Source: Geotrypetes seraphini (lineage: Eukaryota > Chordata > Amphibia > Gymnophiona > Dermophiidae). From it: a stretch of 64,000 nt of DNA. The notes under the pieces were generated by a model. The model had not been told where the DNA came from. It searched no databases and worked only from the letters and a program-made list of their open reading frames with translations. Positions 1 through 10,221 of this stretch are shown here, in pieces (positions within the stretch are counted from its first letter, which is position 1; each line of letters opens with the position of its first letter). The stretch spans positions 21,900,664 through 21,964,663 of the forward strand of contig NC_047095.1 in assembly GCF_902459505.1 (NCBI RefSeq), read 5' to 3'. A program made the translations under genes and the position numbers.

Positions 1-1075
1 TAAAGGGTCTTGGGAAGTCTGTGACTAAGCAGGAGTGAAACAAAAAACATAAGACGTGGCAAGCATCAGGTAAAACATGTTTATTGGTGTTCCTCAAAAT
101 GTATACATCCTTTGTTGTTAAATTTGTTTTTGTCACTGATATCAAGAAGGGACATGTCATTCCAACATGTTCCGCCCGAAGACTGAATCAAGAAAAGTCC
201 CCGTTCTGTTTTAGCTCCACACCATCCCGATCAATGATATCAGATACAAAAACAAATTTAACCATAAAAGATAAGTTGAAAGACTTTTTTTTATCTTTAT
301 TTAAGATATTTAGCACAAATCACAGAAGAGCGCTTTATAAAATTTAAAAACTGGTCTAATGAGGCCAGTGCTAAAATAGTATTTTAGCTATTGAAAACAC
401 TTGGCTAATACTGATACTTCTGAAGACCTAAGAAGAAATATATTAAAAAATAGAATGATTGAAGTTTTGAAATACTGTCTATTGTGAGATGAACTGATTG
501 TCTTACAGTATTAAAAGTTGGGCTACATATAACACTAGCTCTATGTTACAACACAAATTGAAGAGTGCACATATAAGGTGACACAGTAGCATGTTTTCCC
601 TTCAGTTACCAGATGTGAATGTCATAAAGAAGGGCAGCATAGGTGTGTGTCGAGGGAAAGCAAGCTTCCCTTCACCCCATTATGACTCCCCCCCCAACCT
701 GACCCTACACGCCTACTTCTTCAGTGGAAGAGTGTGACTTCCTGGCTCCTGCCCTGGATCCACTTAACTGCAACTGCATATATAATACTTGGGTACAGAC
801 AGCTTCAACAATAGGTGATTTGTTTTTGCAAATGAGAGTAAAAATAAAGTGAAAAATCCTTTTACCTAGTTGACACAAAGAAACTGATGTCCTATGTGAC
901 TATTTGATTTTTCTAATGCTTTACTCTGGCTCTACAGCCAGTGTATTTATACTATTTACCATTCAAATTTAGCCTGCACAAAGAGCAAACGCAATGGCTA
1001 CTCCAGGCGAAATTCTGCACAACTAGTAACTGAAATATTGTTCCACTGCTGCAATCGCCTCTGAATCACTCAAAT
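1..1075. other. No recognisable gene or repeat
   Basis: AT-rich sequence with a short C run near 690. I see no protein family, RNA gene or clear repeat here. Confidence 0.5.
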
Positions 1076-1077
1076 AT

Positions 1078-1459
1078 TAGAAACATAGAAACATGATGGC
1101 AGATAAAGGCCAAATGGCGCATCTAGTCTGCCCATCCACAGTAACCATTATCTCTTTCTCTCTCTGAGATCCCAAGTGCCTATTCCAGACCCTCTTGAAT
1201 TCAGACACAGTCTCTGTTTCCACCACCTCTTCCGGGAGACTGTTCCACTCATCTACAACCCTTTCCATAAAAAAGTATTTCCTTAGATTACAACGGAGCT
1301 ATCACCTCTTAACTTCATCCTATGCCCTCTCATTACAGTTTCATTTCAAATGAAAGAGACTCAACTCATGCACATTTATATTATGTAGGTATTTAAACAA
1401 CTCTATCATATCTCCCCTCTCCCACCTTTCCTCCAAAGTATATAGATTGAGATCTTTAA
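1078..1459 (-). mobile_element. CR1-like LINE, 3' end fragment
   Basis: On the minus strand the sequence encodes the last part of a CR1-type ORF2, with the signature RVVDEWNSLPEEVVE followed by a short spacer and the tail (TTTCTATG)-like octamer at the low-coordinate end. This WN(S/A)LP motif followed by a hydrophobic helix is typical of the CR1/L2 group C-terminus. The copy is 5' truncated. Its high-coordinate end abuts a plus-strand L2-like RT without a gap. A 3' octamer repeat tail is the known CR1 habit. Confidence 0.85.
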
Positions 1460-2135
1460 GGCCCGTAGCTAGTATTCCATTGTTTGTAAAACTTATGGAG
1501 GGTTTGGTAAATGTTGTTTTGATTAATTATTTGGACAAATTTTACATTCTTCAGGATCATCAGTCTTGTTTCCTTGCTGGTCACAGTACTGAAACAGTCC
1601 TGGCATCCTTATTAGACTATCTTTATAAGCAATTCAGTTTAGGTTCAAGTGTCTTGATTCTTCAATTGGACTTGAGTAGTGCATTCGATTTAGTTGATCA
1701 TGATATTTTATTGGCCTGCTTGGAGTCATAGGAAACGCAGGGAACGTTTATAAGTGGTTCAAGGGCTTCTTACAAAGTAGATCTTATCAAGTATATTCCT
1801 CTGGGATATACTCATCTACTTGGAGTAATTCATCCGGTGTCCCTCAGGGATCTCCATTGTCACCTACTCTGTATAATATTTATTTGATTTCCCTGGCTAA
1901 TTTACTACAAGATCTAAAAGTCAAGTTTTATATCTACATGGATGATATTACTATATTATTGCCTATGTCATCTTTTACAGACGATATAAAAGATCAGATC
2001 GCTGTAATTTTGGCAAAGATAAAACTTTGGATGTTCAGATTCAAACTCAAATTTAATTCTGAAAAATCAAAATTTTTTCTTGTAAGTGGAAATCCCCTAT
2101 CCCAAGATGGGACAGAAACATTAGGGACACTGTGA
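1459..2135 (+). mobile_element. L2-like LINE, reverse-transcriptase core fragment
   Basis: Translation in two frames gives RT blocks in order: RPVASIPLFVKLMEGLV (block 0/1), AGHSTETVLASLLDYLYKQF, LQLDLSSAFDLVDHDILL (block 3), a GVPQGSPLSPTL-like block, and the catalytic YMDDITILL (canonical YADD with A to M). A stop or frame change lies after block 3, so the copy is dead. Endonuclease and C-terminal domains are absent. The order and wording of the blocks fit the L2/CR1 group; I favour L2. A hAT miniature element follows within 20 bases. Confidence 0.85.
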
Positions 2136-2151
2136 GGAGCAGACTCTAGAA

Positions 2152-2324
2152 CACAGGTGTCGAAGTCGGTCCTCGAGGGCCGCAATCCAGTCGGGTTTTC
2201 AGGATTTCCCCAATGAATATGCATTGAAAGCAGTGCATGCACATAGATCTCATGCATATTCATTGGGGAAATCTTGAAAACCCGACTGGATTGCGGCCCT
2301 CGAGGACCGACTTCGACACCCCTG
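2152..2324. mobile_element. hAT-type MITE, palindromic, TSD CTCTAGAA
   Basis: Near-perfect palindrome with terminal repeats CACAGGTGTCGAAG and, in reverse complement, CAGGGGTGTCGAAG. It is flanked by an exact 8-bp direct repeat CTCTAGAA (2144-2151 and 2325-2332). The interior carries the CCCCAATGAATATGCAT motif shared by sister copies in this window. There is no coding capacity. The 8-bp duplication with CAGGG ends fits hAT. Confidence 0.9.
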
Positions 2325-2381
2325 CTCTAGAATGTAAGGGGCTGGGATAGCAGATACCACATGTTCCTTGACATTCTAGTG

Positions 2382-2504
2382 CAGAGGCATCCAACCTTGG
2401 CCCTCGCCAGGTTGGGTTTTCATGATTTCTCAAATGAATATGCATGCAAATTCATTTGGGAAATCATGAAGACCTGACTGAAGGACTGACTTTGGACAAC
2501 TCTG
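2382..2504. mobile_element. hAT-type MITE, shortened copy
   Basis: Diverged sister of the copy just upstream, with the inner motif GGTTTTCATGATTT and a matching inverted half. Flanks TTCTAGTG (2374-2381) and CTCTAGTG (2505-2512) agree at 7 of 8 positions, a decayed 8-bp target duplication. Confidence 0.75.
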
Positions 2505-2512
2505 CTCTAGTG

Positions 2513-3410
2513 AATTAAACCGAAACTTGATTGGAGTATAGCTTTTCTTTTTCCTCTTTGAACTTGGATTTTGAGAGGGAAGAGTTTGGGGATATAAACT
2601 GTTCACCCAAACATTCTCAACTGTAAATATCAAGTTACTAGTTTAAGGAGTTCCTGTTCCATAAAGCAAGTTGAAGTTAATCACTGAGATTGTTGAATAT
2701 TTATTACTGAAAATAAAGTGAGTCCAGGAAAGAATATCTTTCAGCTGGCCCTGGCCTACACCCAATTCAAAAACAAAACTTTGTTTTGTAGATCTTAGTT
2801 GTAGGTGCCTGACCTAAAGAACTAGTTGGTGCTCAAAGATTTGTGTGAGTGAGACCAAGGTTACATTTATATATACAGATAGATTTACTAGGACATTGAA
2901 GAGAACCCAAATATTAGATTGGGTGTGAGTTTGTGAGAGGCATGATAGAGGAAGGCAGGTCTTAGATGGCCTGCTAGCAAAGGTGACAAATTCTGGGCAT
3001 ACCTGGAATTGAAATGATAGGTAGAGACGGTTGAAAGGTTGAGTAGGAAACATGGGGAAAAAGAAGCTGGCATAAGGTTCCATCTGAGAATTTTTACATG
3101 CATCTCTCCAAAGGGCATGGATCTTAGTTGGGCAGGCTTGATAAGCATATTGGTCTTTAGTTACTGTTATTTACTTTGTTAAACTAGAAATATATCAAAC
3201 AATGTAGTATTAAAAATTGAACTATAAATGCAATATGACTTCCTGCATAGCTCAGCCTAAGATGCTAGGAGGACAATGATCCATCCCCTCTTCTAGCTGC
3301 CAGTCTTCCCCAACCATGTGTCTGACATCTTTCCAAACCCCCTCCCATTCCCATGCAGCCTTGTAACTTTCTTGCCTCTGCCATCTGCAGTAGTCCTCAA
3401 AATGTGTGTG
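2513..3410. other. No recognisable gene or repeat
   Basis: Ordinary AT-rich DNA. Open frames here are short and match nothing I know. Confidence 0.45.
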
Positions 3411-3840
3411 GGTTGCTGGGAGGGGGAGAGAGAAGCAGAGGGAAGAGAGACCTTGAGAAAAGGGGAGGGGAAGAGATGTTGGTCTAGGGAGGGATGCAGT
3501 CAGTGAGAGAGAGACCTAAAGCAAAGAGGTGGGGGAAAATGCTACAAAGAGAAAGAGGCTGGACTAGAGGTGGAGATGCAGGAAGAAGGGAAAAGACAGA
3601 AGATGGGACATAAAAAGGAAATCCAGACCATTAATATAAAGGGAGGATATGGACAGTTGAACATGGGAGGATAGGGAGACACTGAACAAGATGGATAAGG
3701 ATATAGAAGATAAACAGATAGTAGGCATACAAAAGAAAGCTCAAAAAGACAGGAGACCCTGGAAAAAAAAGTTATGAAAAAAACAAAAAAGTGGAAGAGA
3801 CTAGGATCAAAGTAATAACCAGACAAAAAAGATAGGGAAA
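3411..3840 (+). repeat. Purine-rich low-complexity tract
   Basis: About 430 bases strongly biased to A and G on the plus strand, built of GAGAGG, GGGAGGA and GAAAG-like words without a fixed period. The open frames on the opposite strand (Ser/Phe/Pro-rich) are composition artefacts. A similar tract lies at 21200-21720. Confidence 0.8.
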
Positions 3841-3959
3841 AAAGTCAGCTTTGGGACATTTATATATCTGATATTTTGCATTTGTTTCTATTACTATTTT
3901 TTGGCTGTTAAATCAAATGCTTTACCAAAACTTTGATACAGTATTAAATTTAGCAAATG

Positions 3960-4600
3960 GATGGAGGTTGGTCATTCCATAGCTATGGTGCAACAAAAAA
4001 ACAAAGCAGAACTTCTGGTGGAGTCAAAATGAGCCAGTTTTGGACAAAGAAAATGATTTGTATCAAGTGAGAGAAGGGTTTGTAAGATATAGGGGATGAT
4101 AGATAGGAGGGCTGACCAGTGAGATATGTCTTGTGTGCAAGACTTAGAATATTGAAGAGGATATGATGGTGCACAGGCAACCAGTTAAAAGCAGAGAGTG
4201 GAGGCAAATGATCAAAAAGAGCATAGCAAACAGATGATAGTATTTTGAAGGGCCTGTAAATGTTTGAGTTAAGTGGCAGTGATTCCTGCATAAATGGAGT
4301 TACAGTAATCACATTTGGGAAATGATCAGGGCATCAATAAGTGTATGTAAAGAGAAAGGCCTAATTGAAAGGTACCTAAATTATGCTCCTGAAATGAGTT
4401 TAGAATCAAGTATGACTCCTAAGTACCTAAAACTGGAAACAGTTGGGATGAGCTTATCAAAATGAACTAGAAGTTGTGTGAATTTTGAGAGAGGACAAGA
4501 GATCCAGTAAGCAACAGTTTTGTCAGGATTTTGTAGTAGATGACTGTGCATCCAGGTTGAGCAGAAAGACAGGAATGAACAGGTGCAAGATTGGATTGTA
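3960..4600 (-). mobile_element. L2-like LINE, C-terminal fragment
   Basis: Minus-strand frames give FLSFCSTWMHSHLLQNPDKT, then SSFRYLGVILDSKL, then LSAFNWLPVHHHILFNILSL and GQPSYL. These are the conserved steps after the RT active site in L2: the SW/TWM helix, the NPDKT turn, the LGV.LD block and the WLPV helix. Frames change between blocks, so the copy is decayed. Its 3' end is not clear. Confidence 0.75.
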
Positions 4601-4717
4601 ATGAGAGAAAAAAATCCCCAACAAGATGTCATCTCCATAATATTAAAAGACTGGAACTCCAAAAGAATATTTCCGCCTCCCCACCCCCAATGCCTTGGGG
4701 AGGATGGCCTTATGGAT

Positions 4718-4860
4718 AGGGTTATCATATGGCTGGAGAAAGGACCGATTGAGACATCCGGGTTTTACTGCTATTGAAAGCAATGGAAGTAAAAACCCAG
4801 CTGGCTCAGTTTATCCTTTTTACTTCCGTCCTCTTTTTTCTGGAGCCATATGGTAACTCT
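4718..4860. mobile_element. Palindromic MITE (AGGGTTACCATATGGC ends)
   Basis: The left end AGGGTTATCATATGGC and right end GCCATATGGTAACTCT are inverted copies. The inner arms GGGTTTTACT...AGTAAAAACCC also pair, giving one long hairpin of about 140 bp. No clear target duplication. I cannot assign a superfamily. Confidence 0.7.
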
Positions 4861-4884
4861 ACTTATAGAGGGGGGAAAGCATCT

Positions 4885-5215
4885 TTTAATTTTTCGCCCG
4901 GTTTGGGGAAGCGGTGCGAGCACACAGATCAGCGTTACACACTGCGCACGCGTAAACTCAGGAAGTCTGCACTCTCAGAGTCTCTGTCTCACACACACGA
5001 GGGGGGAAATGGCGACTGCGCAGGCGTGACCGACATTGACCCATTACACCCGCTAAGTCGCTGGCCACACCCTCTCCTGGAGCTAACAGAGTTGCACCGC
5101 CCTCAGTGGGCCAAAGTAGAACAAGGCGCATTAGGTTGGAGATTGTCGAGATTGTTTAGTATGAGACTGAGTGGCACGTGGGATGTCGTTGTCCTGTATT
5201 CTCTTTAAGAAAGAA
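4885..5215. promoter_or_regulatory. CpG-rich unique segment beside the tRNA gene
   Basis: This stretch holds many CpG dinucleotides (GCGCACGCG, GCGCAGGCG, CACGTG and others) in a window where CpG is otherwise scarce outside transposons. It ends about 120 bp from the 3' end of the tRNA gene. It may be a small CpG island tied to the tRNA locus or to an unseen gene start. No TATA box or coding exon is evident. The 144-codon open frame over it resembles no family I know. Confidence 0.4.
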
Positions 5216-5311
5216 AAGTTTGTCGTTGTAGCTGCTTTTTGTCTTTAAAAATGGAAAGGTGTCAGCAGTGGGAGACGTATTATAGATGAATTGAAAATCA
5301 GTTTACTGGAG

Positions 5312-5323
5312 AAAAAAAAAAAA
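5312..5323 (-). terminator. RNA polymerase III terminator of tRNA-Arg
   Basis: A run of 12 T on the minus strand, 9 bases after the tRNA 3' end. Four or more T is the usual Pol III stop. Confidence 0.9.
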
Positions 5324-5332
5324 GTTAACCTG

Positions 5333-5417
5333 CGACTCCGCCGGGACTCGAACCCGGAACCTTTGAATCACTTCATCCTCTAGAAGTCCAATGCGCTATC
5401 CATTGCGCCACGGAGCC
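5333..5417 (-). tRNA. tRNA-Arg-TCT: tRNA-Arg (anticodon TCT) with 12-nt intron
   Basis: Reading the minus strand, the gene starts GGCTCCGTGGCGCAATGG, giving an intact A box, and carries the B box GGTTCGAGTCC. The acceptor stem GGCTCCG pairs with CGGAGTC and is followed by discriminator G. The anticodon stem TTGGA/TTCAA holds the loop CT-TCT-A, so the anticodon is TCT (5384-5382) and the tRNA reads AGA codons. Twelve bases, GAGGATGAAGTG (5380-5369), sit after position 37, exactly where vertebrate tRNA-Arg-TCT genes carry an intron removed by the tRNA splicing endonuclease. Without it the tRNA is 73 nt. The T arm pairs CCGGG/CCCGG perfectly. CCA is not encoded. All arms are intact and a Pol III terminator follows, so it is probably functional. 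Confidence 0.97.
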
Positions 5418-5419
5418 AC

Positions 5420-5884
5420 CTGTTGGATTCAACGGCACTACCTATATGAGTGATTGCAGTACAGAATTTTGCTATAAGATATAGTAGATTGTTTATCTTT
5501 TCAATTTAAAATTATTCTCATAGCGTCTGCATGGTCTTGAAAGATTGTAAATTTTAGAAGCCATAAAGGACTTCATTTCAATTCTCTGTATTGGGAAAAA
5601 GGAATTTCATTGTCTGAGGACTAACAGTAAGGGCTCCTGTGTTTTTCTGCACACAGGATTCAACTTAAAAGACTAATATCTTCGACTGGAAGACGGTATG
5701 ATGAAAGCATCAGGGGATGAAGGGGGGGGGGGCGTCAGAGATTGTAAATTCAAATGTTGGATTACCTCAGTACACTTTTGCAGAGGGACCTCCTGATGCG
5801 GTGGGAAACACCGTCCACTGCTCGGATAAAGCCCTAGTTTAGGGCTGGCAGGAGTGAGTGCAGCAAATTTATCTCCAATTGCCA
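5420..5884. other. Unassigned DNA
   Basis: No gene seen. A G run lies at about 5722-5733. A short piece near 5780-5830 (CCTGATGCGGTGGGAAACACC) resembles a retroelement tail motif but is too degraded to name. Confidence 0.4.
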
Positions 5885-6660
5885 TCTCATGTTCCAGCCA
5901 TTTCCGTCGGAAAAATTACCTAATCTTGATACATCAGGCTCCATCTCTGGCAGTATTCAAATCGAGACTCAAAGCCCACTTCTTTGAAGATGCTTTCAAT
6001 TCCAACTCACCTTCTAATCTGTTTTATCATTCCCTCTGTAATTCCCCCACATGAGCACAGTGTATTGATGACCCTTGTCCAGACTGTCTGTCTTGAGTAG
6101 ACTGTAAGCTTTTATGAGCAGGGACTGTCTCTTCTGTGTTTTGATTTACAGTGCTGCCTATGTCTATCTACCATGTTTCCCCGAAACTAGAAACGCATTA
6201 GGGTTTATTTTTTTCGGGGAATGTCTTATTTTTTTCATGTAAAACAATCAACTCTCCCTTCCTCTTCTCCACCATTTCTTCCTCTTTCTCCCCCCTCCCC
6301 CATGTGCAGCATTTTTCCTCCCCTCTCACCCTTCCCCCTGTACAGCAGAACCCCACCACCCTCCCACAGTGAGACTGACATACCTCCTCTCTGAGGCCTC
6401 CTAAAGCAGCAGGGGTGGGGGTTGCTGAATTGATGAGTCCATTTTTTTAACAAATCAGGCAGCACTAATGTCAGGGATAGAGTCAGGGAGTGTTGGGGAC
6501 ATTTGGGGAGAGGGGGCTTTGGGGATTGATATTAACAGGGCTTATTTGGGGGGTAGGCTTATATTAGGAGCATCTTTAAAAATCATGCTAGGGCTTATTT
6601 TTGGGATAGGTCTTATTTTCAGGGAAACAGGGTAGTAGTGCTATAGAAATGATTAGTCTG
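5885..6660 (+). mobile_element. L2 LINE, C-terminus and 3' end, split by a MITE
   Basis: A plus-strand frame encodes QAPSLAVFKSRLKAHFFEDA, the last helix of an L2 ORF2. It is followed by the standard L2 3' UTR: GTAAGCTTTTATGAGCAGGG, ACTGTCTCTT, CAGTGCTGCCTATGTCTA. The UTR breaks at 6170 and resumes at 6633 as GTAGTGCTATAGAAATGATTAG. The interruption is a 462-bp TA-flanked element, so the L2 copy is the older layer. Confidence 0.85.
6171..6632. mobile_element. Tc1/mariner-type MITE (CCATGTTTCCCCGAAA ends)
   Basis: The terminal repeats CCATGTTTCCCCGAAA (left) and CCCTGTTTCCCTGAAA (right, reverse complement) are flanked by TA on both sides (6169-6170, 6633-6634). Subterminal repeats of GCTTATTTT occur near the right end. 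The interior is pyrimidine-rich and has no transposase. TA duplication with these ends fits a non-autonomous Tc1/mariner element. Confidence 0.85.
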
Positions 6661-7035
6661 GCCACAGGAGAAGAGCTTGTTGCCAGAGCCACAAAATCAC
6701 CACCTCTTATTGCAAGGCTTGGTCCTGATAACAGAATATGATGCTCTTAAGTACTTCTGCTGCCAGACAACTCAGGTGGGACCATAGATGCCAATACTGC
6801 AAAATGATTGGGTTTCCGAACACAGTACAAATTACCCAAACCAAAATGTTTGCTCAGTATTGGGGGGTGCTCAGCACCCATTGCACTTTCAGAGTTGGCT
6901 CCTATTTGTGAACTCCGCAGAACCTCATATAAACCTTTTCATCAACTATTGGTCAACATTAACTAGAAGCCTCAAATCGTTTTACTGATCCTTCCTTCTT
7001 CCAAAGGAGTAAAATGCAAGCGCATATTTATCTCC
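6661..7035. other. Unassigned DNA
   Basis: No gene or clear repeat seen in this stretch. Confidence 0.4.
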
Positions 7036-7117
7036 CTACTCATCTATTTTGGCACAAAGACCTGGATCAATCTTACAAAAATCAGCTAAAGACTCTCCTC
7101 TTTGAAAACATATACAC

Positions 7118-7313
7118 CAGTGGTTCCCAAACCCTGTCCTGGGGGACCCCCAGCCAGTCGGGTTTTCAAGATATCCCTAATGAATATGCATGAGAGAGAT
7201 TTGCATACCTGTCGCTTCCATTATATGCAAATCTCTCTCATGCATATTCATTAGGGAAATCTTGAAAACCCGACTGGCTGGGGGTCCCCCAGGACAGGGT
7301 TTGGGAACCACTG
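7118..7313. mobile_element. hAT-type MITE (CAGTGGTTCCC ends)
   Basis: The inverted ends CAGTGGTTCCCAAACCCTGT and the matching right end are nearly perfect, with inner motifs CCAGTCGGGTTTTCAAGAT and TAATGAATATGCATGAGAGA in both arms. Length is 196 bp. The immediate flanks do not form a convincing 8-bp repeat, unlike most sister copies. Confidence 0.85.
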
Positions 7314-7483
7314 CACCATAACAATTACTAGCTACCTTAGCAAATTACATAATATTGCATCATTCAAGTATTGAATGACCTTCCTCATAATTTATGCCTA
7401 CTTTTAACTCAATTGGATTGCAATTGAAACTACTGTACTATATCTAAAATTTTCACTATATTTCCCGCTATGATGATCTAACT

Positions 7484-7677
7484 CAGTGGTTCCCAACCCT
7501 GTCCTGGAGGACCACCAGCCAGTCGGGTTTTTGGGATAACCCTAATGAATATGTATGAGAGAGATTTGCTTATAATGGAGGTGACAGGCATGCAAATCGG
7601 CACCATGCATATTCATTAGGGCTATCTTGAAAACCTGACTGGCTGGTGGTTCTCCAGGACAGGGTTGGGAACCACTG
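7484..7677. mobile_element. hAT-type MITE, TSD ATCTAACT
   Basis: Same family as the copy at 7118, 194 bp, with ends CAGTGGTTCCCAACCCTG and the inverted match. An exact 8-bp direct repeat ATCTAACT flanks it (7476-7483, 7678-7685), with TA at the centre. Confidence 0.92.
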
Positions 7678-7745
7678 ATCTAACTTCTTCCTATCTTCAG
7701 TATATATCACATACTATTCTATCTAACTTGTTTACTGTTTATTTA

Positions 7746-7880
7746 TTTAAAAACATTTATAACCCGCCTATCTACAAATCTAAGTGATGTACAAAAACCA
7801 TACGAAATAAGGAACTAACAAATAACAAAATGCAAAAAAAACCCCATCAACAATATCATAAACCCTCCTAAGATATCTAA
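7746..7880 (-). mobile_element. LINE 3' UTR fragment
   Basis: Minus-strand tail of the type TTATAACCCGCCTATC / AAATCTAAGTGATGTAC, the reverse complement of the ...GTACATCACTTAG...GGGTTAT block found at the 3' ends of L2-like elements. Short and decayed. Confidence 0.5.
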
Positions 7881-7884
7881 GCAT

Positions 7885-9423
7885 CATTGCACAGTTACAA
7901 AATATATCTTCAAGACAGTTCAATGCTAATACAGTCACAAACTTGCTCAAAAAAAGCAGAATTTTATACAGATTTACAATCAGGATTTCGAACCAACCAC
8001 AGTAATCCTACTAGACATAGCTCGACAGCATATCAGCAAAGGCAAAAAGATGCTGATAATCCAACTTGAACTCTCTGCAGCATTTGACCTGGTCGACCAC
8101 TCCATACTGCTACAGATAATTGACACCATTGGGATCTCAGGCAAGGTTTACAATTGGTTCCAAGGATTCCTCAAATCAAGAACTTAGAGAGTAAAGTCCA
8201 ACAATATCAAATCAGATCCATGGTCCAACCCCTGCAGAGTTCCACAATGATCACCACTATCACCTATGCTCTTCAACCTCTTTATCTCCTCTCTTGGAAC
8301 CACTTTAGACAACTTAAATGTTACATCCTTCAGCTACGCAGATGACATCACCATACTCCTCCCCTTTGACCCACTAGAGCTCACCTCAATAGTAAAACTG
8401 GAAAAAACACTAGATGCAGTGGAAAAATGGATGGTAGACCACAAACTGAAACTAAACTCAGATAAAACAAAAATCCTTCTGCTCAAAAAGGCCAAAACCC
8501 CCACCATCACAGAACTGGAAATTAAGAACACCAAATACCCAATAAAGCCCGAACTTAAACTCCTAGGAGTACCGATAGACAGGTGCTGCACAATGCAGGC
8601 CCAAATCAATAAGACAACCCAGAAAGCTTTTTTTAATTATCAGAAATCTACGTAAAATAAGAAAATTCTTCGACCCAGAGCAATTCAGGCTAATTGTCCA
8701 ATCCCTAGTCTTAGGTCTACTGGTCTATTGCAAGTCTCTCTATCTACCTTGCCCTGCCAACATGCTAAAATAACTTCAGTCTATACAAAACACCGTTCTC
8801 AGACTGATCTACTCTCTGAGAAAATATGATCACATCACCACTGCCTTCCTAGACTCTCACCGGCTACCAATACAAGCACGAATTCAATTCAAATTCTACT
8901 GTCTATTATTCAAAGCATTCAACGGCTCTGACCCCTCCTACCTAAACAACCGCCTAAATCTGATCCTCACCACAAGACAAAGAAGAACCCTGACCCCATT
9001 TGCCTACCCTCCGCTCAAAGGCACTCAGCGCAAGAAGATGTTTGACAACCTTCTTGCGACGCAAGCAGCAAAACTTGACCACTCCATCGCCAATCTGCTG
9101 ACGGCAACGGGCGACCTCAAATCATTTCGAAAAGAAATCAAAACCCTGCTATTCAAAAAAAATTATCCAGGTACCTCAAAATACTAACAGATCCCTAAAA
9201 TGTAATGTAATCTTATTTGTAACTTATTTGTAATATTACCTAGAAATGTCCAGTCATTTTACTATCCAATTTGCAAGTTCTCCTGGAAATTTTCCAGCTA
9301 TCTTACCTCTTTTGTAACCAAAAAACAATTGTAACGTTACTGGAAATGTCCAGTTAGCTCTTTTGTAATCCGCCTTGAACTGCAAGGTATAGGTGGAATA
9401 GAAGTCACTAATGTAATGTAATA
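7885..9423 (+). mobile_element. L2-like LINE, RT to 3' end (longest LINE copy)
   Basis: RT blocks run in order: LQSGFRTNHS (about 7965), LELSAAFDLVDHSILL (about 8070), a SPLSPMLFNLFI block, SYADDITILLPF with an intact YADD (about 8335), KWMVDHKLKLNSDKTKILLL, and LKLLGVPID. The C-terminal region follows: LQSIQNTVLRLIYSLRKYDH, HRLPIQARIQFKFYCLLF, and a last helix near 9150. A few frameshifts and in-frame stops break it. The 3' UTR ends CCGCCTTGAACTGCAAGGTA, then AATGTAATGTAATA, a pentamer tail in place of poly(A). The endonuclease domain is missing, as expected for 5' truncation. Confidence 0.92.
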
Positions 9424-9490
9424 CTGTTGTATTACCTACACATCCTAACTCCTGAATTCTAAGTCACCTTGAACCTAATTTCATTAACAG

Positions 9491-9611
9491 CCTCTTTTAC
9501 AAAGCCGCCCTAGCAGCTGCCCTGCGCTAATGGCCCCGAAGCCCATAGAGATTTAAAGGGCTTTGAGGCTGTTGCCACGTGGCAGCCGCTAGCGTGGCTT
9601 TGTAAAAGAGG
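9491..9611. mobile_element. Short MITE (CCTCTTTTACAAAGCC ends)
   Basis: The ends CCTCTTTTACAAAGCC and GGCTTTGTAAAAGAGG are exact inverted copies, and the middle arms also pair in part. One of several families here whose ends share the (C/T)CTTTTAC(A/T)AAG core. Confidence 0.75.
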
Positions 9612-9639
9612 CAGTAAGTGTCCCCCAATCTTTTTAATT

Positions 9640-9815
9640 TTTGAAAGAGTAAAAAATTGAATCATTCTATGCACTCGGAATTTTGTACTTCAATCATATC
9701 TCCCTTCAACCTCTTTTCTATGCTGAAAAGCCCTAACCTTTTTAGCATTTCCTCATATGAGAGGAATTCCATCCCGTTTATCATTTTAGCCACTGTTCTT
9801 TGAACAGCATGCACA
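9640..9815 (-). mobile_element. CR1-like LINE fragment
   Basis: The minus strand reads KMINGMEFLSYEE, LKRLGLFSIEKR: the conserved CR1 C-terminal segment after the RT. Both ends are truncated. Confidence 0.8.
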
Positions 9816-10221
9816 CTACTTTGTGCTAATAGAAGCGACTAAAGCACTTTCTCTTTTCTTAGGGCCTTGTATACTAAGTTGCACTATGATTTTGCATATA
9901 GCACACAAGAATTACCAAAAATAATGCATGTCAGTTGTATAACTTTTTTTTTGTTTAACTGTTGGGGCTTTCTTCCATCTTCAAGTGCTCTTTCTGCTTA
10001 GCAGCCGTCAAGTGCCTGTCTTACCCACCTGTAGTAACAGCCTTGTGCTCACCTACAAACACATTAAGTTTCTTGAAACATCTCATCCCCTACCTCCCGT
10101 TCTACCCCTTCTTGCCACCTCCATTCATTCATTATTTGTGTCCCAGTCCTCCATGACCCATTCTGTGCTTTTATATACCTGGAGGAGACTTCTTGAATTA
10201 GTGTGAAATGCATGATAGAAG

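Larger units (their letters stand above)
7036..7745 (+). mobile_element. L2-like LINE tail carrying two hAT MITEs
   Basis: The segment just before the first MITE reads DQSYKNQLKTLLFENIY, the final helix of an L2-type ORF2. The sequence between and after the two MITEs looks like one continuous 3' UTR. Two separate hAT miniature elements have landed in it. The 3' limit is approximate. Confidence 0.6.

Noticed and set aside
4774-5208. 144-codon frame in the CpG-rich block as a protein gene
   Set aside because: It starts within a MITE and has no recognisable domain or splice structure.
5776-5815. CTGATGC...GAAACACC as a possible hammerhead
   Set aside because: The core base A9 is lost and no stem I can be drawn.
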